The notes under the pieces are model-generated. The model was not told the origin of the DNA. It ran no database searches and saw only the letters and a program-made list of their open reading frames with translations. Shown in pieces: positions 30,329 to 40,829 of a stretch of DNA of 64,000 bases. Within the stretch, counting starts at the first letter, position 1. Each line of letters starts with the position of its first letter. The stretch is from Psococerastis gibbosa (lineage: Eukaryota > Arthropoda > Insecta > Psocodea > Psocidae). Location: the NCBI GenBank assembly GCA_963971405.1, contig OZ020489.1, forward strand, positions 37,233,047 to 37,297,046, written 5' to 3'. The position numbers and the translations under genes are program-made.

Positions 30329-31326
30329 GTAATAGAGCAAAAAGTTATTTTACTAATTAAATTTATATTATACAAATTTAATGAGCAAAATGACTCCTCG
30401 TCCCCATGCTGAACAGAGCACTGAATGAACTGGGAGGGGGCTGTTAAAAAACTGCATTCCCCCTATTTCTCAATCTAATAATGCTAGAATATTCCATACA
30501 ATAAAATGGGTGTACGAAAAATTGGAAAGAATAGTATACCTAAATTCAAATTGTACACTTAACAACATAATCAACCAATATTTCTTCGATAGAATAAAAA
30601 TTGGAGTCATTAAAATAACAGAATGATAGAATAATAGTTTGATAAATTTAGCATTGTCTCTATATTACTGTATATGCCGGTTTTATGACAGTCATGTAAA
30701 GCAGATGATATTCCAACTCATCCTACCTATACATAATATTGCCTTTTTGAGAAACCAATTTATACAGTAAGTACGGTACTGAAGGAAAGTACAACCAGTT
30801 ACATTTCCGCCGAAGTCTTCACTGTCTAATAAACCTTATTAAGACACAAAAAAGGTAAAATATACTACTAGTTAGGAACGGGTCTACCAAGAGAAAAAAC
30901 AAAAAACAAAAAAAAAACGAAGCCAGAGCTCATAAAGTGAAGACATCTTGCCCCATTTGTACCTATCTCATCCGATGCGGGTCATTTGTAGGTACCCAGG
31001 CCGGGCCCAATTAACAAGTTTGGGGCCCCTTAAAATGAGCAGTAAACTAAAGGAAAAGGACCATATAATCAAGCGTCGTTTCGACGACCCAGATTGCCCC
31101 GAAGAGGTCGTAAAAGCGGTCGGTCAGTCCTGTGACCTCTGCGGCCATTACTGACACTTAGCACTGCCTGGCCTGGAGGACGCTGCTCCTTCCATTTATT
31201 GGTACCTCATTCAAAACGCATTGTTTGTCTTGGCCAGGTTCAAATAAGGTGCAAGATGCCGCCACTCGCCGCGGCGGGAAGGTATGAAAAGTCGCCGTGT
31301 TATAGCTAGCCCGTCTTGACTCCTAA
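30329..31326. other. Mostly unassigned
   Basis: AT-rich. CAGGCCGGGCCCAATTAACA near 30989-31010 and GGGGCCCCTTAAAATG near 31023 look like a collapsed hAT G/C-rich end. No gene recognised. Confidence 0.4.
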
Positions 31327-31360
31327 CCATACTTGGTTAAGTCATGCTTTCACCTGTTTT

Positions 31361-31369
31361 AAATATTCA

Positions 31370-31409
<40 letters not shown>

Positions 31410-31762
31410 TGAATACTGGACAAGGAAAAGAAAAAAAAAAAAAAAGATCCAATACAATACATTATATTGATACAATAAAATTATATACCGCAAGGCTTCA
31501 GTCAGCCCGTGTGCGGTTTCGCTTTTGGATATACAGTACATGTAATTCAATCGCAATACAATACAGTAGTTAAATAATTAATTTTTGGTTAGTAGTATTA
31601 ATCAAATCAGGTTAGTTGTATCAGTAGATAGTTAGTAAGTTAGTAAATAGTTAATTCAATTAGTAATGTTTGTTAGTAAGTAATTTCTGTTCGCAGCCAT
31701 TTCTCTAAATTTCTTTTAAAGATTGATACATTTTTAGTTGTTTTAATCTCAAGGGGAAGTTT
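31361..31762 (-). mobile_element. 5'-truncated LINE with (TAA)n tail, inside F2
   Basis: On the minus strand the insert opens in coding sequence, NKLPLEIKTTKNVSIFKR then NLEKWLRTEITY and stop. This is the FNxLPxEIKxxxSxxxFKxxLxxxL ending of CR1/Rex1/Jockey-type proteins. A 3' UTR and a (TAA)n tail (31371-31407) follow. Target duplication is at most 4-5 bases (GTTT). The plus-strand frame here is meaningless. Confidence 0.75.
31371..31407. repeat. (ATT)n microsatellite, tail of the minus-strand LINE
   Basis: About 12 trinucleotide units. Position and orientation fit a LINE 3' tail rather than an independent microsatellite. Confidence 0.8.
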
Positions 31763-32176
31763 GTTGCGTCAATGGTAAGCTTGTCTCAGCTTGTCCATTA
31801 TCGCTTGTAGCTGGTATAGGTTGACATCGAGAACCTATATCAGTTTGCCATGACCAAAAATGCATACGGAAACAATACAAATAAAGTCCAAAATCCATGG
31901 GGTCGTTGGCATTGGACAAGGGACCTATGGGTCCATAAATGTGGACGTCAGTATCTATATTGTGAGATGGGACAATCGCATTTATTTATTATTATTACGA
32001 GTATATGATTGTGATTTTTTTCTTCTGCTCTATGTGAGTGGAAGGTTTTAAGACACCAAACTACTATTCCTTAGAACTCCTGGAATACGCCAAACGGCCG
32101 AACACACTCATGTCTGAGGGCCGTGGTCGAGTGGTTAGAGAGCTTGCATTCCATTCGGGAGAACGGTAGTTTGTAT

Positions 32177-32574
32177 CAGTGGCGGCCCGAGCCCAAATCA
32201 CCGTAGGTGCAAGCCATAATTTTGCCCCCCCCCCCCGTGAAATAATATTTTTTTTTAATTAAGAGCCAGGACTTCCACTTCGTGACACGCTCCTGCCAAG
32301 ACACATTCTTTCCCGCGCCCGCCAAAATGTTCATAGTTTGCTGTTCTTCTGTTTTCTTCTTTCCTAAAATGCAGTTCTATTTACGAAATTTAGTTTGACA
32401 CCTCAATTGTTAATTATGAGACAGTAAGTCTTTTGCTACTTTTTTTTTTTTTACTTTTTTATATAAATGAATTTCCATCATTACAAATTTCACCTCCCGT
32501 GGCCGTGTCTGTTAAGGCGCCCTTCATTTCCTCGACTTAGGCGCACCTCTTGTACCTGCCTCGGGTCGCTTCTG
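32177..32574. mobile_element. hAT-type MITE (398 bp) inside SINE S4
   Basis: The ends CAGTGGCGGCCCGAGC and CTCGGGTCGCTTCTG are imperfect inverted repeats. The octamers GTTTGTAT (32169-32176) and GTTTCTAT (32575-32582) match 7 of 8. A C11 run lies near the left end (32225-32235). The second octamer restores continuity of the SINE, confirming the boundaries. Confidence 0.85.
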
Positions 32575-32710
32575 GTTTCTATCCTCAAGGGGATCGGATT
32601 TACTCAATAATTCGGAGTTTAATACAAGAGCAATGAGTGAACCGTACAGAAACCATCAGTCCTTATCAGGATTTAGCCTGATGATAGGAGTAGCACCCAC
32701 TTCCGAAACG

Positions 32711-32876
32711 CAGGGACGGATCCTTGGGGGGCGGTCCCCCCCCCCCCCGAGAGAAATAGGTTTATACTAGATAGAATGGGCTGTTGAAGGAAATTAAAAA
32801 AATTATTATTTAAGTAAAAGAATCGCGATATTTTTCAGCCCCCCCCCCCCGAAAACTTTTTCAGAAACCGTCCCTT
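32711..32876. mobile_element. hAT-type MITE (166 bp) inside SINE S4
   Basis: CCGAAACG duplicates perfectly at 32703-32710 and 32877-32884. The ends are CAGGGACGG and CCGTCCCTT. Long C runs lie just inside each end (about 32736-32748 and 32839-32850). The interior TTTATACTAGATAGAATGG is AT-rich. The flanks rejoin to ACTTCCGAAACGTC, as in the intact SINE near 45950. Confidence 0.87.
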
Positions 32877-32944
32877 CCGAAACGTCTGACAATAGGCTCC
32901 GCCCTAATTGTTCGATGACTATTAACACATCAGGCAATCTAATT

Positions 32945-33118
32945 TAAGCGACTTCGGTGGCAAGGTGGTAGCATGTTTGTACTTGTGCGAGCATCTACAC
33001 GCGTTGCGGACTTGCGGTCGGAGACGCGTCGCAAGACATTTTTAGTATGTCTTTAATATCTGCTACCACGTCAATACCACATTAACTATTGACTATTGAC
33101 GTAGGTGGAATTTGCGCC
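32945..33118 (+). repeat. SINE-like S5 head joined to half a TTA-family MITE
   Basis: GCGACTTCGGTGGCAAGGTG, GTTTGTACTTGTGCGAGCAT and GGTCGGAGACGCGTCGCAA match S5. At about 33030 the sequence becomes the right half of the short TTA MITE: ATTTTTAGTATGTCTTTAAT, ATCTGCTACCACGTCAATAC, then GACGTAGGTGGAATTTGCGCC at 33118 with TTA after it. The MITE's left arm is missing, so a deletion joined the two. Confidence 0.7.
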
Positions 33119-33235
33119 TTAAATGTATCCTTCTATCCAACAGTGCTGTAAAACTCAGCAAACATTACCTCGAGATCACTAGGCATAGTCCAGTAAAATA
33201 GGCGCCATTCAATTCAGTGGTCAGCGTACTACCCC

Positions 33236-33425
33236 GGCAAGGCTGACCGTTGGCGACTTCAATGGCCAGGTGGTAACGTGCTTGCACTTATGCGACCCTT
33301 TACACGCCATGCGATCGGAGACGTGTCGTAACTCAACGCGGGTAATAACCTACAGAGGCGACTGGAAGAGGTCAATCGGATACATTCATTAAATTAATTG
33401 TTTGTATGCGATTGATCTTTTTATC
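33236..33425 (+). repeat. Dispersed SINE-like repeat S5
   Basis: ATGGCCAGGTGGTAACGTGC has an A-box-like TGGCCAGGTGG; GCGATCGGAGACGTGTCGTA lies where a B box is expected but fits poorly. The tail is CGGATACATTCATTAAATTA then TTTGTATGCGATTGATC. Copies are at 28845, 32945 and 63270 (minus). The Pol III origin is tentative. Confidence 0.6.
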
Positions 33426-35370
33426 TTTAAGAAAAAAAAAAAAGGTACAGTGACAGGGAGGTACGAATTCGGGGTGGCCGGCCTGGCCGCCACTTGAAGG
33501 TCAGGCGCACCCCTCTAGTTTGTAAATAGTTTTTTAGCTTTCTAAATATAAGTCAATTTTACTACCTACTCATCCACTTTCAAACGCGATCAAATCTTCG
33601 CATGTCGCAAGAGTAGCTAGAATTGTTTTTGAGAGGGGGGGGGGGGGGCAGGTGCAAAATTGGTGTTCGCGGGTTCACTGACCTCTCTTTCAATTAAAAC
33701 AAAACATGTTAATTTTTCTTGTCGTATACAAGACAAATAATTTTCCTTTCTTGTCCAAGGAAAGATAAAATTCCTGCGCGAAACAAGAAACAGTGAAAAA
33801 GGTGGATGAAGCTTAATGTCCACAATTGGAGAAGAAAGGCGATTCTGAGGGGGTGGAATGATGGTGCTGCAGCCACTGGCGTAGCCCAAAACGTATTGTA
33901 GGATAAAAAAAATTGAAATTTACAAGCGTAGAACTTGAATTTTAGGACCTTTTCCTTTATCAATATCATCCCATATAGTTTTTTTTCATCCATTTATTTA
34001 ATATACTTATAAGGTACTGTATAGTTATATAAAGAAAGCCAGTTTTGTAAGCTTGTAAACTGATTTAATTGACATTTATTTATATTATTATTGATAGTAG
34101 ACTTTATTATATTATTTAACTGTAACAACCTAATCAAACATTAAATAAAATAAATAGAATGCCCCTCCACCAACAACGGTTGCAGTTGATTGCTGAGCCA
34201 GCTAAAATAAAGTACTTTAGGTAGTAATACCGGGGTATCCATTATGCCACAAATGACACACGGCTTCCAAATTCAAATTCGTTAAGAAATCGGCTTTGAC
34301 GCGCATCTTATTAGTTATTATGGCAAATCACCACTTATTCAGGACTTAGTGCTGACACGACCCATTAAGCAGTATATCCATCGAGTACAAGACTGTGTAG
34401 TGAACCCAGACGAACAAGGCCCCGCCCTCCGACTGGAGGTAAACACGCGGACGGCTCGTTTGTCCGTTCATAGCCGCGCCTACTTGTGAACCCATCAGCC
34501 GCTATCAATACATAGCCGCGGGCTCCATAACAATAAATCACCTAGGCGCGCTCATTTCCGAGCCGTAGGTTTCCATTTATGCCGTTTGCGATGTTCGGGC
34601 ACCAGCCGTCAATCGGTTCTTCGTCTAATAGCTCATTAAAGCCTTCTACTACTCAAGAGCCAGGCGTTAAAGGCATCTTCAGAGGACTTATTAAGTGGCT
34701 ACATCGTGTGTGTTCATGAGGAAAAGAAATGATTTATGATGGATTAGCCACTAGTCGGCGAGGAAAGCTTTCTTTGTAAGCCTATAAGAAGCGCTAGTGA
34801 TGATGATCTAGTCAATGGGATCATTAAGTTTCGGTCAAGTCAAGAAAACAGTTCAAAGTTTTAACTATATCTACCTAAAGCCGACGTCCAGCACTTGTTC
34901 AACTATCGCATTACAACAGAAAGACCCTTCTTCCAATAATCAAAGTAATGATTGCATTACTAATGTACAAAAAATGTTATGTTTGCTAAGGATGAAAAGG
35001 ACACATTTGACAAATTGAATTGAATCCATAGTAAATTAGTTAGGGATGCTATTGTATATTCATTATTGTTCGCATATTAATTAATACAAATTATAAGTAA
35101 TGTTGACCTCTTCCTGCTAGAAAGGGCTTCGAAGCGCACCTTATTATTTTCTGTACTGGTACGCTTTAGGGGTCAATGTAGATATTCTCACGATACTTAA
35201 CTAAGTATGAGGAAAATCGTATTCTCCTCTTATCCCAATGTGCATACATCATGGGAATTTTCAAAGCTACGAATGACCTTGTGTCCAGAAAAGAATTTGA
35301 GAAAAATCATGGCAAAGCGGGGCTGAAGTGTAAGGGCATAGACAGAGAGGTGCAGGGGGACACCCCCCCC
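33426..35370. other. Unassigned; includes a CpG- and GC-richer patch
   Basis: A G13 run sits at about 33636. From about 34370 to 34600 GC and CpG rise (for example AGCCGCGCC, ATAGCCGCGGGC, CTAGGCGCGCTC) without any repeat family match. It could be single-copy or regulatory DNA. Open frames at 33617-33993 and 34815-35018 are short and unrecognised. Confidence 0.35.
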
Positions 35371-35378
35371 CCCACATC

Positions 35379-35540
35379 CAAGGCCGTGGCCAGGATTTTT
35401 TTCGGGGGGGGGGGGGTCAGAAATTTCATTGGATATTACATAGTAGTTTCTAATTTTCCTCTCAAAATCCGATTCTATCTAGTGTAAAGCCATTTCATTT
35501 CGGGGGGTGGGGTTTGAACCCCCATTTGGCTAAGGCCTTG
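35379..35540. mobile_element. hAT-type MITE with G runs (162 bp)
   Basis: Perfect octamer CCCACATC at 35371-35378 and 35541-35548. The ends are CAAGGCCGTGGCCAGG and TTGGCTAAGGCCTTG. A G12 run follows the left end. The body matches 8718-8894 (CTCAAAATCCGATTCTATCT, AAAGCCATTTCATTTCGGGG). Confidence 0.9.
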
Positions 35541-35890
35541 CCCACATCCCCTTAAGATTTGAAGAGTTAACACTAGATATAGAATGGAGTTTTCTTGGAT
35601 GAATTCACACAATATAAAAAATGCGGGGAATTTAAACTAGATATAACAAATAAGATATTTATGTTTATATTCCAAAAAATTTCAAATAAATCCGCGAAAA
35701 CCAATCGATCTAATCGAACTTATGCAACTCCCCCCCCCCCCCCACCTGGATCAAATCTACGCCCATGCTCAAATGCCCTTCAGGTGATGCCATCAACATT
35801 AGAACGAGGGTTTGAGTCTTCGTTCAGAGTTTTCCTGACTCCCATATCCGGATATAGTGTTGAACTTGAAAGCTGAACAAAAGAGAAAAT

Positions 35891-35948
35891 CATTGGCGTA
35901 AGTAGGGGGGTCCCCCCCCCCCAGAAATGTTGGGAATTTACGCCAATG
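35891..35948. mobile_element. 58-bp minimal hAT-type element
   Basis: CATTGGCGTAAGT at the left and AATTTACGCCAATG at the right are inverted; only G6, C10 and a short AT stretch lie between. The octamers GAGAAAAT (35883-35890) and GAGAAGAT (35949-35956) match 7 of 8. Two ends plus a G/C run is the whole element. Confidence 0.75.
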
Positions 35949-36320
35949 GAGAAGATACAGCCATGCAGAGGATACTGTTATTGCTACCTACCCTATCCCA
36001 AAGCATTGAAAACTTTCGATTTGTCCTCCGGATTTCCATTTTCAAGCGGATGGTCGGAGTCGCCATTAGCCATTGAACTAAGGCACCAAATGTAATTATC
36101 AGACACTGGGGAATGATTTTCTGGAGCATAGCCCATAATCTGGGGGTCATGCATCTCGATAGGTGCAAATTGGGGGGCTAGGGCGCTAGGCTAATGCTGT
36201 GAAGTCTGTCAACCATGAAATCGACAGATTTAGGGCAATTTAACAGAATGTTATTAATTTTTAAAGTCGCCATCGGAGCAGAAAGCAAGGCTTCAGGCTT
36301 GACACGTTTATACGTTTTGC

Positions 36321-36834
36321 TTTCCTATTTCTTCGTTAGTATGAGGAAAGCTTTGTGAGGGTCGAAATTTTCGAATTCGATATTTCAACGGATTTACACG
36401 CTTTGACTTTGAGGTCTAAGGAGTCAAGAAAGTGTTTTTTTTTTTATGTCGGTCTGTCTGTTCGTCGATTCCTGGGCAAACTACTCAATGGATTTTCATA
36501 ACATTTGGTATGTAGATTTACAAGAACCACATCTCGGGATAGGTTTTTTAATTTTGGCCTAACTCAATTTAGGGGGTGGTACCTTTTATATAATTGAGTT
36601 AGCTCAAAATAAAAAATAAAATGGGCGCGAGACATGATTTCTGTGAACCTACATGTAAAATCTCATCTAAATCCACTGAGTAGTAGTAGTAGGTACCAAC
36701 ATATCGACAGACATTAAAAAAAAAACCACTTATTTTGTTTACGTGTAAATCCGTTAGAAACTAAAAATCCAAAAATGTCGACCATCACAAAGCTTTCATT
36801 ATATTAATGTATAAATAGGAAAGTAATAAAAAAA
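36321..36834. mobile_element. Dispersed repeat F1, palindromic (fold-back) copy
   Basis: The left arm starts TTTCCTATTTCTTCGTTAGT, then GGAAAGCTTTGTGAGGGTCG, GATATTTCAACGGATTTACA and GTCTGTCTGTTCGTCGATTC. The right arm repeats the same blocks inverted, ending GACCATCACAAAGCTTTCAT then ATAAATAGGAAAG. The centre has CTAACTCAATTTAG and AATTGAGTTAG. This suggests that single-arm copies (19750, 39328) are halves. Confidence 0.75.
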
Positions 36835-36849
36835 CTACCATAATGTAGA

Positions 36850-37980
36850 ACCGTAGATAAAACCCATTTGTCGCAATAGCATCTCAAAGAAATTTTTTTT
36901 TGTCGGAAGTCTTACCCCGGAATTAATTCTGGATTCGTGATTGCTAGGCATTGATATATGCTGTAGATATACTGTACAGATAGGTAGCTATTGTAGTGTA
37001 TTACATACTGTATGTACCGTAGTACATTACAATCACGGTGCGCTATCACCTGAGGCTACGACCCAGTGATAATTTTGTCACTGCCGTCTTTATCATACTC
37101 GGTCAAGGCCGAGTCAAGTGTTGACGACTTGTAATTAATTGTATAAAAATCACAGTATCACAATCATGGGCGTAGCTAGGATTGTAATCTGGGGGGTAGA
37201 TGCAAAAGTTTGATTAAATCGACTGGTTTTCGCGGGTTTATTTGAAATTTTTCGGAATGTAAGAATTAAAATCTTATTTATTTGGTTTAAATTAAAATTA
37301 AATTAAATAAAAAGGAAACCTTTCTGGTCTTAGGAACTCGAATACATGTTCCTTATACCTTTACCGGTGGGAAATAAGCACTGTGGGCATGTTACACAAA
37401 ATAAAAAACAAGTGCATGGTCAAGGAAAAGGGTCCTCTAACCTCAACAGGTTGATATGTTTGTATAGACCAGGTTATCTGCAGAAAAACTCAGTCACTCA
37501 GTACATCAGTGCTTTACTCTAACCTATACAGACGGTACGTCGCCTACAGTACTTAATCAGACCACCTAGGCAGCTATAAGAAAAGAAAAAATGAGCAAGC
37601 CTGCACAAAACATAATTTTGAGATCAGCGATCGGAAGACTTTGCGTAAGGCAAGCCGAGATGTAGAGATAGGGGAAACCATGTAGGCCGAGAGCAGTACC
37701 TACAAAGATGTGGGCAGAAATATGACAAGAACTAAGGTACACGACCAGCTGGTACGACGCGCACGACCATAGATCTTGCTTTACAACTTTTTCAGGCTCG
37801 TCGAAAAGAGTTTATATCATTTTCAAATGTAAACATGGCGCTTAAGTTCTGCATAGGAATACACCGCGGCTCCTATAATTGAGCACATTGTTTTATTATT
37901 TTCAACCTTTTGGGGCGCGATATGTTTTGAACGTTACCGTTTGTCTTTTTTTAACGCTTTTGTTGGTGCTACAGGGCTTA
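36850..37980. other. Unassigned; one hAT-like terminus
   Basis: CATGGGCGTAGCTAGGATTG at about 37166 followed by GGGGGGTAGATGCAAAA looks like a hAT-type left end; no partner found. Nothing else recognised. Confidence 0.4.
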
Positions 37981-37983
37981 TTA

Positions 37984-38103
37984 AGGCGGGTCCCGTCATC
38001 ACTTGAAAGGTCTCAGTAAGGCATATTGCACCATGCTTTGGAAGGTAGCGTTACCTTCCAATATTCCCTACTATTACATTTCAAGTGAGAGTGGGACCCA
38101 GTC
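37984..38103. mobile_element. Small TTA-target MITE (120 bp)
   Basis: AGGCGGGTCCCGTCATCACT pairs with the inverse of TTTCAAGTGAGAGTGGGACC. TTA lies at 37981-37983 and 38104-38106. A perfect inner palindrome GGAAGGTAGCGTTACCTTCC (38040-38059) forms the core. The outer bases resemble the GGCGGGG family. Confidence 0.7.
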
Positions 38104-38726
38104 TTACTAGTAGTTGAAACAATTTTGCCAAATGAATTTTTTTCGACCAGTTTTTTAACCATGTTGCCAGACCATATAACATTCGGAGGCTAGGGAGTTG
38201 AGGCGGATATTATATGCTTGTATAGTGGGAGGGTGTGTTTTATTAGCCAGTTTTTTCCTCTAATTTCGGTATTTTTAGTGAGTAGCAACCCAATTATAGT
38301 CCAGAGTAAAGGAAACAACAACTTTTCAGGCAAAATTCCGCGTATTTAAGATAATTAATTTTCACTTATTCTGGGATAAGTTATTATTTTCCGTTAGTGC
38401 TAGGCCTACCGCATTTATTACATTATCTAAACCAGGAACTGTCAAATTTTCTTTAACATGAGTTTGAATAAATTACCATATTGAATGCAAAGCGTATTAA
38501 TTAAAATTATATACAATTTCATTGGTAATGAACATGATTGCATCTCTTTGCAATTGCATAATTTATAAAATAAACAGTACTAATGTGAACTAATTAATTT
38601 ATGATCAGTTTGCTATTCACGATGTTAAAAAATTAAACCATTGATCAGATTGTGATGAAACTTTGGAAGGTTGTTCTGCGGGAATCCTTCCGAAGCCCCG
38701 AGGGTACCGGCCATAACCCTTTATTG

Positions 38727-39144
38727 CAGTGATTCTCACACTGTCGGTCATGGCCAATTGGAGGGCCACAGCGCCCTGTCAGGGAGGCGAAAGGACCTCG
38801 GGAAGAATATATTTATGAATTTCGGGGAATTTGTGGCACTTGTGACACTTAAACATTGGGAGCTGAGGCTCGGAAAATATTGATTCAATTTCCGACATGA
38901 AGGGTCCCTCGCACGCTCTTTAGGTTGAAGTCGAAGGACCAAAACAAACTAAAAGGCCTCGACGAGGAGCTGAGAGTGATTATTTCACGAAATATTAGTT
39001 CCAACATCAAAAATATTGTCACGTTAAAAAAGGCAACATGTTTGTTATTGTTTTATTTTTCCTTGTAAATTGGGTAGGGGGGGCCACGCACAATATTGGC
39101 TTCTTTAAAGGTGGGCCACTGTAATAAAAGTTTGGGAACCGCTG
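38727..39144. mobile_element. hAT-type MITE (418 bp)
   Basis: The ends CAGTGATTCTCACACTG and AAGTTTGGGAACCGCTG are imperfect inverted repeats of the CAGNGGTTCNCAAACT type. The octamers CTTTATTG (38719-38726) and CTTCATTG (39145-39152) match 7 of 8. GGCCACAGCGCC and GGTGGGCCACTG near the ends echo the GTGGTCCAC motifs at 2045. Confidence 0.8.
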
Positions 39145-39327
39145 CTTCATTGTATATGGAATCTATGAATGATTTTTTGTTTTCGTGGCAAATAGAGGAA
39201 GGCAGAGCGGAGAAAAATTATCGGAGAAGTATTGTAAACCCAATGAAGAATGTAGTGGAGGCAAATGGGAACAGTAAAGGGGAAAATGATTGACATTATC
39301 AAATACTGGCACGACATTCATTATATT

Positions 39328-39600
39328 GCTTTCCAATTTATACGTAGTATAAGGAAAGCTTTGTGATAGTCGGAATTTTCGATTCCGAGATTTCAACGGA
39401 TTTACACGTTTTGAGGTCCCAGGAACCAAGAAAAGTGGTTTTTACGAAATGTCGGGCTGTCTGTCGCTCTGTCTGTTCATCGATTTCCGGGCAAACTACT
39501 CGGTCGATTTTGATGAAATTTAACATGTAGGTTCACAAAAATCATACCTCGAGACCCTTTTTTATTTTGGGCTAACTCAATTTGGGGGGTTTTATTCTAT
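39328..39600 (+). repeat. Dispersed repeat F1, single-arm copy
   Basis: GCTTTCCAATTTATACGTAG, GGAAAGCTTTGTGATAGTCG, GAGATTTCAACGGATTTACA, TCTGTCGCTCTGTCTGTTCA and GGTTCACAAAAATCATACCT, then GGGCTAACTCAATTTGGGG. The minus frame SVEISESKIPTITKLSLYYV mirrors 19750. Confidence 0.75.
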
Positions 39601-40165
39601 AAAAAAATCCAAAAAAACTTATAAAAAAATTATTTCTCAAAAACGGCTCCAACGATTTCTTTTAAATTCACACATATTGTAGTCGTTATTAATGTTAATA
39701 AAATGCGGGGGGTCGCTTGCCCCTTGATAGTTTTCTTCTGGGGGCAAAAAAAAAAAATAATAATAATAATTAAATTTTGATGAAAAATTACTAAAAAATA
39801 ATTTCTTTCTATCGATGATTTCTACCTTCAGGCATGTTTTAGGTGTTAAATTGATTAATGGAACCGGGCAGGTTGCTTTCCCAAAAAACTATTTGGTTTT
39901 GTGCAAAACAATTTTTGTTGAAAAAATGATAGAAAATTCACGCTCAAATGCATTGCGTGCCCTGATATTATTACTGTGGTGTTACCTCACCTCCAGTGAC
40001 GTCAGGTGGACAACCCCCCCCCCCCCCTGAGATAACCGAAATTTAACAATAGGAAAATTATTTACCATGAAATTACTCATTTTCTCTATTTACTAATTGA
40101 TAAATTGGAAAGCATGTTCGAGTAAACTCGGACCGGTTCTTTTATTTTATTTTTATTTTATTTAA

Positions 40166-40787
40166 GTGTGTACAGCCCGTAGGAAATTGGCAGCCCGAAA
40201 TTTAATACTTTTTATTTTTTTATTTAATTTACTTACTTACTTCGCGTGTCCAGTAACACGCATTGATATAGTCCAATATTGAGCAGCTTGGACGGCCTTG
40301 TCATTAGCTTCGAATAAATCGTCAGCTGTGCAGGGGCTTGGCAGTTTAGGGCAGACCAATAGGTGGGGGGTGTCTTGAACAGCGCCACAGTCGCAGAGCA
40401 CGTCGTCGGCTTTTAATTTATTTAATTATTTTAATTAATTTTAATTAATTATTTATCTATTTAATTAACTAAGCATGTTATTAAAGATTTGGCTCATCAA
40501 AGTTGCAGAAGAGCACTTCATGCATCATATAATAAGGTATTTTTTGATTTCGAAATTGTAGTGTTTTTATAAAATCGATAATACGTGAAAAGTTATTGTT
40601 TATAAAATATTTGTATGTTTCTGAAAAAACTACAATTTCGAAAATTAAAAATATCTTATAATATGATGCATGAAGTAATCTTCTACAACTTTGATGAGCC
40701 AAATCTTAAATAACATGCTTAGTTAATAAAATAAAAAATAAAAAGTTTTAAATTTCGGGCTGCCAATTTCCTACGGGCTGTACACTC
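40166..40787. mobile_element. TTAA-flanked palindromic element F4, carrying a LINE fragment
   Basis: The left end GTGTGTACAGCCCGTAGGAA and the inverted right end TTCCTACGGGCTGTACACTC are flanked by TTAA (40162-40165, 40788-40791). Long arms share AATTGGCAGCCCGAAATTTA and ACTTCATGCATCATATAATA. A LINE fragment (about 40230-40415) interrupts the left arm. TTAA targeting suggests a piggyBac-type non-autonomous element; no transposase is visible. Confidence 0.8.
40237..40410 (-). pseudogene. LINE C-terminal Zn-knuckle fragment inside F4
   Basis: An uninterrupted minus-strand frame of 57 codons reads LCDCGAVQDTPHLLVCPKL, DDLFEANDKAVQAAQYWTIS and MRVTGHAK then stop. CX1-2CGxxQTxxHLLxCP is the C-terminal knuckle of certain LINE proteins. 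AAGTAAGTAAGT follows as a possible tail. It lacks a start codon because it is a 5'-truncated insertion. Confidence 0.75.
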
Positions 40788-40829
40788 TTAATGCTGGGGG
40801 GTAAAAAGTTCGCCGGATCCACTAGTTTT

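Larger units (their letters stand above)
31327..31945 (+). repeat. Repeat F2, interrupted by a LINE
   Basis: The first part is TACTTGGTTAAGTCATGCTT and TCACCTG (to about 31360). It resumes GTTGCGTCAATGGTAAGCTT at 31763 and runs through TCTCAGCTTGTCCATTATCG and CCATGGGGTCGTTGGCATTG to about 31945. The reference order at 4761-4800 shows that the gap is an insertion. Confidence 0.8.
32108..32943 (+). mobile_element. tRNA-derived SINE S4, broken by two hAT MITEs
   Basis: The head GGGCCGTGGTCGAGTGGTTA contains a classic A box (TGGTCGAGTGG), followed by GCATTCCATTCGGGAGAACG. The body resumes at 32575 with TCCTCAAGGGGATCGGATTT and runs through AAACCATCAGTCCTTATCAG and GATGATAGGAGTAGCACCCA. It resumes again after 32876 and ends CCCTAATTGTTCGATGACTA, near 32943. 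The contiguous copy at 45790-46050 shows the order, including GTAGTTCGAATCCTC (B box). Insertions at 32177 and 32711 split it. Confidence 0.85.
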
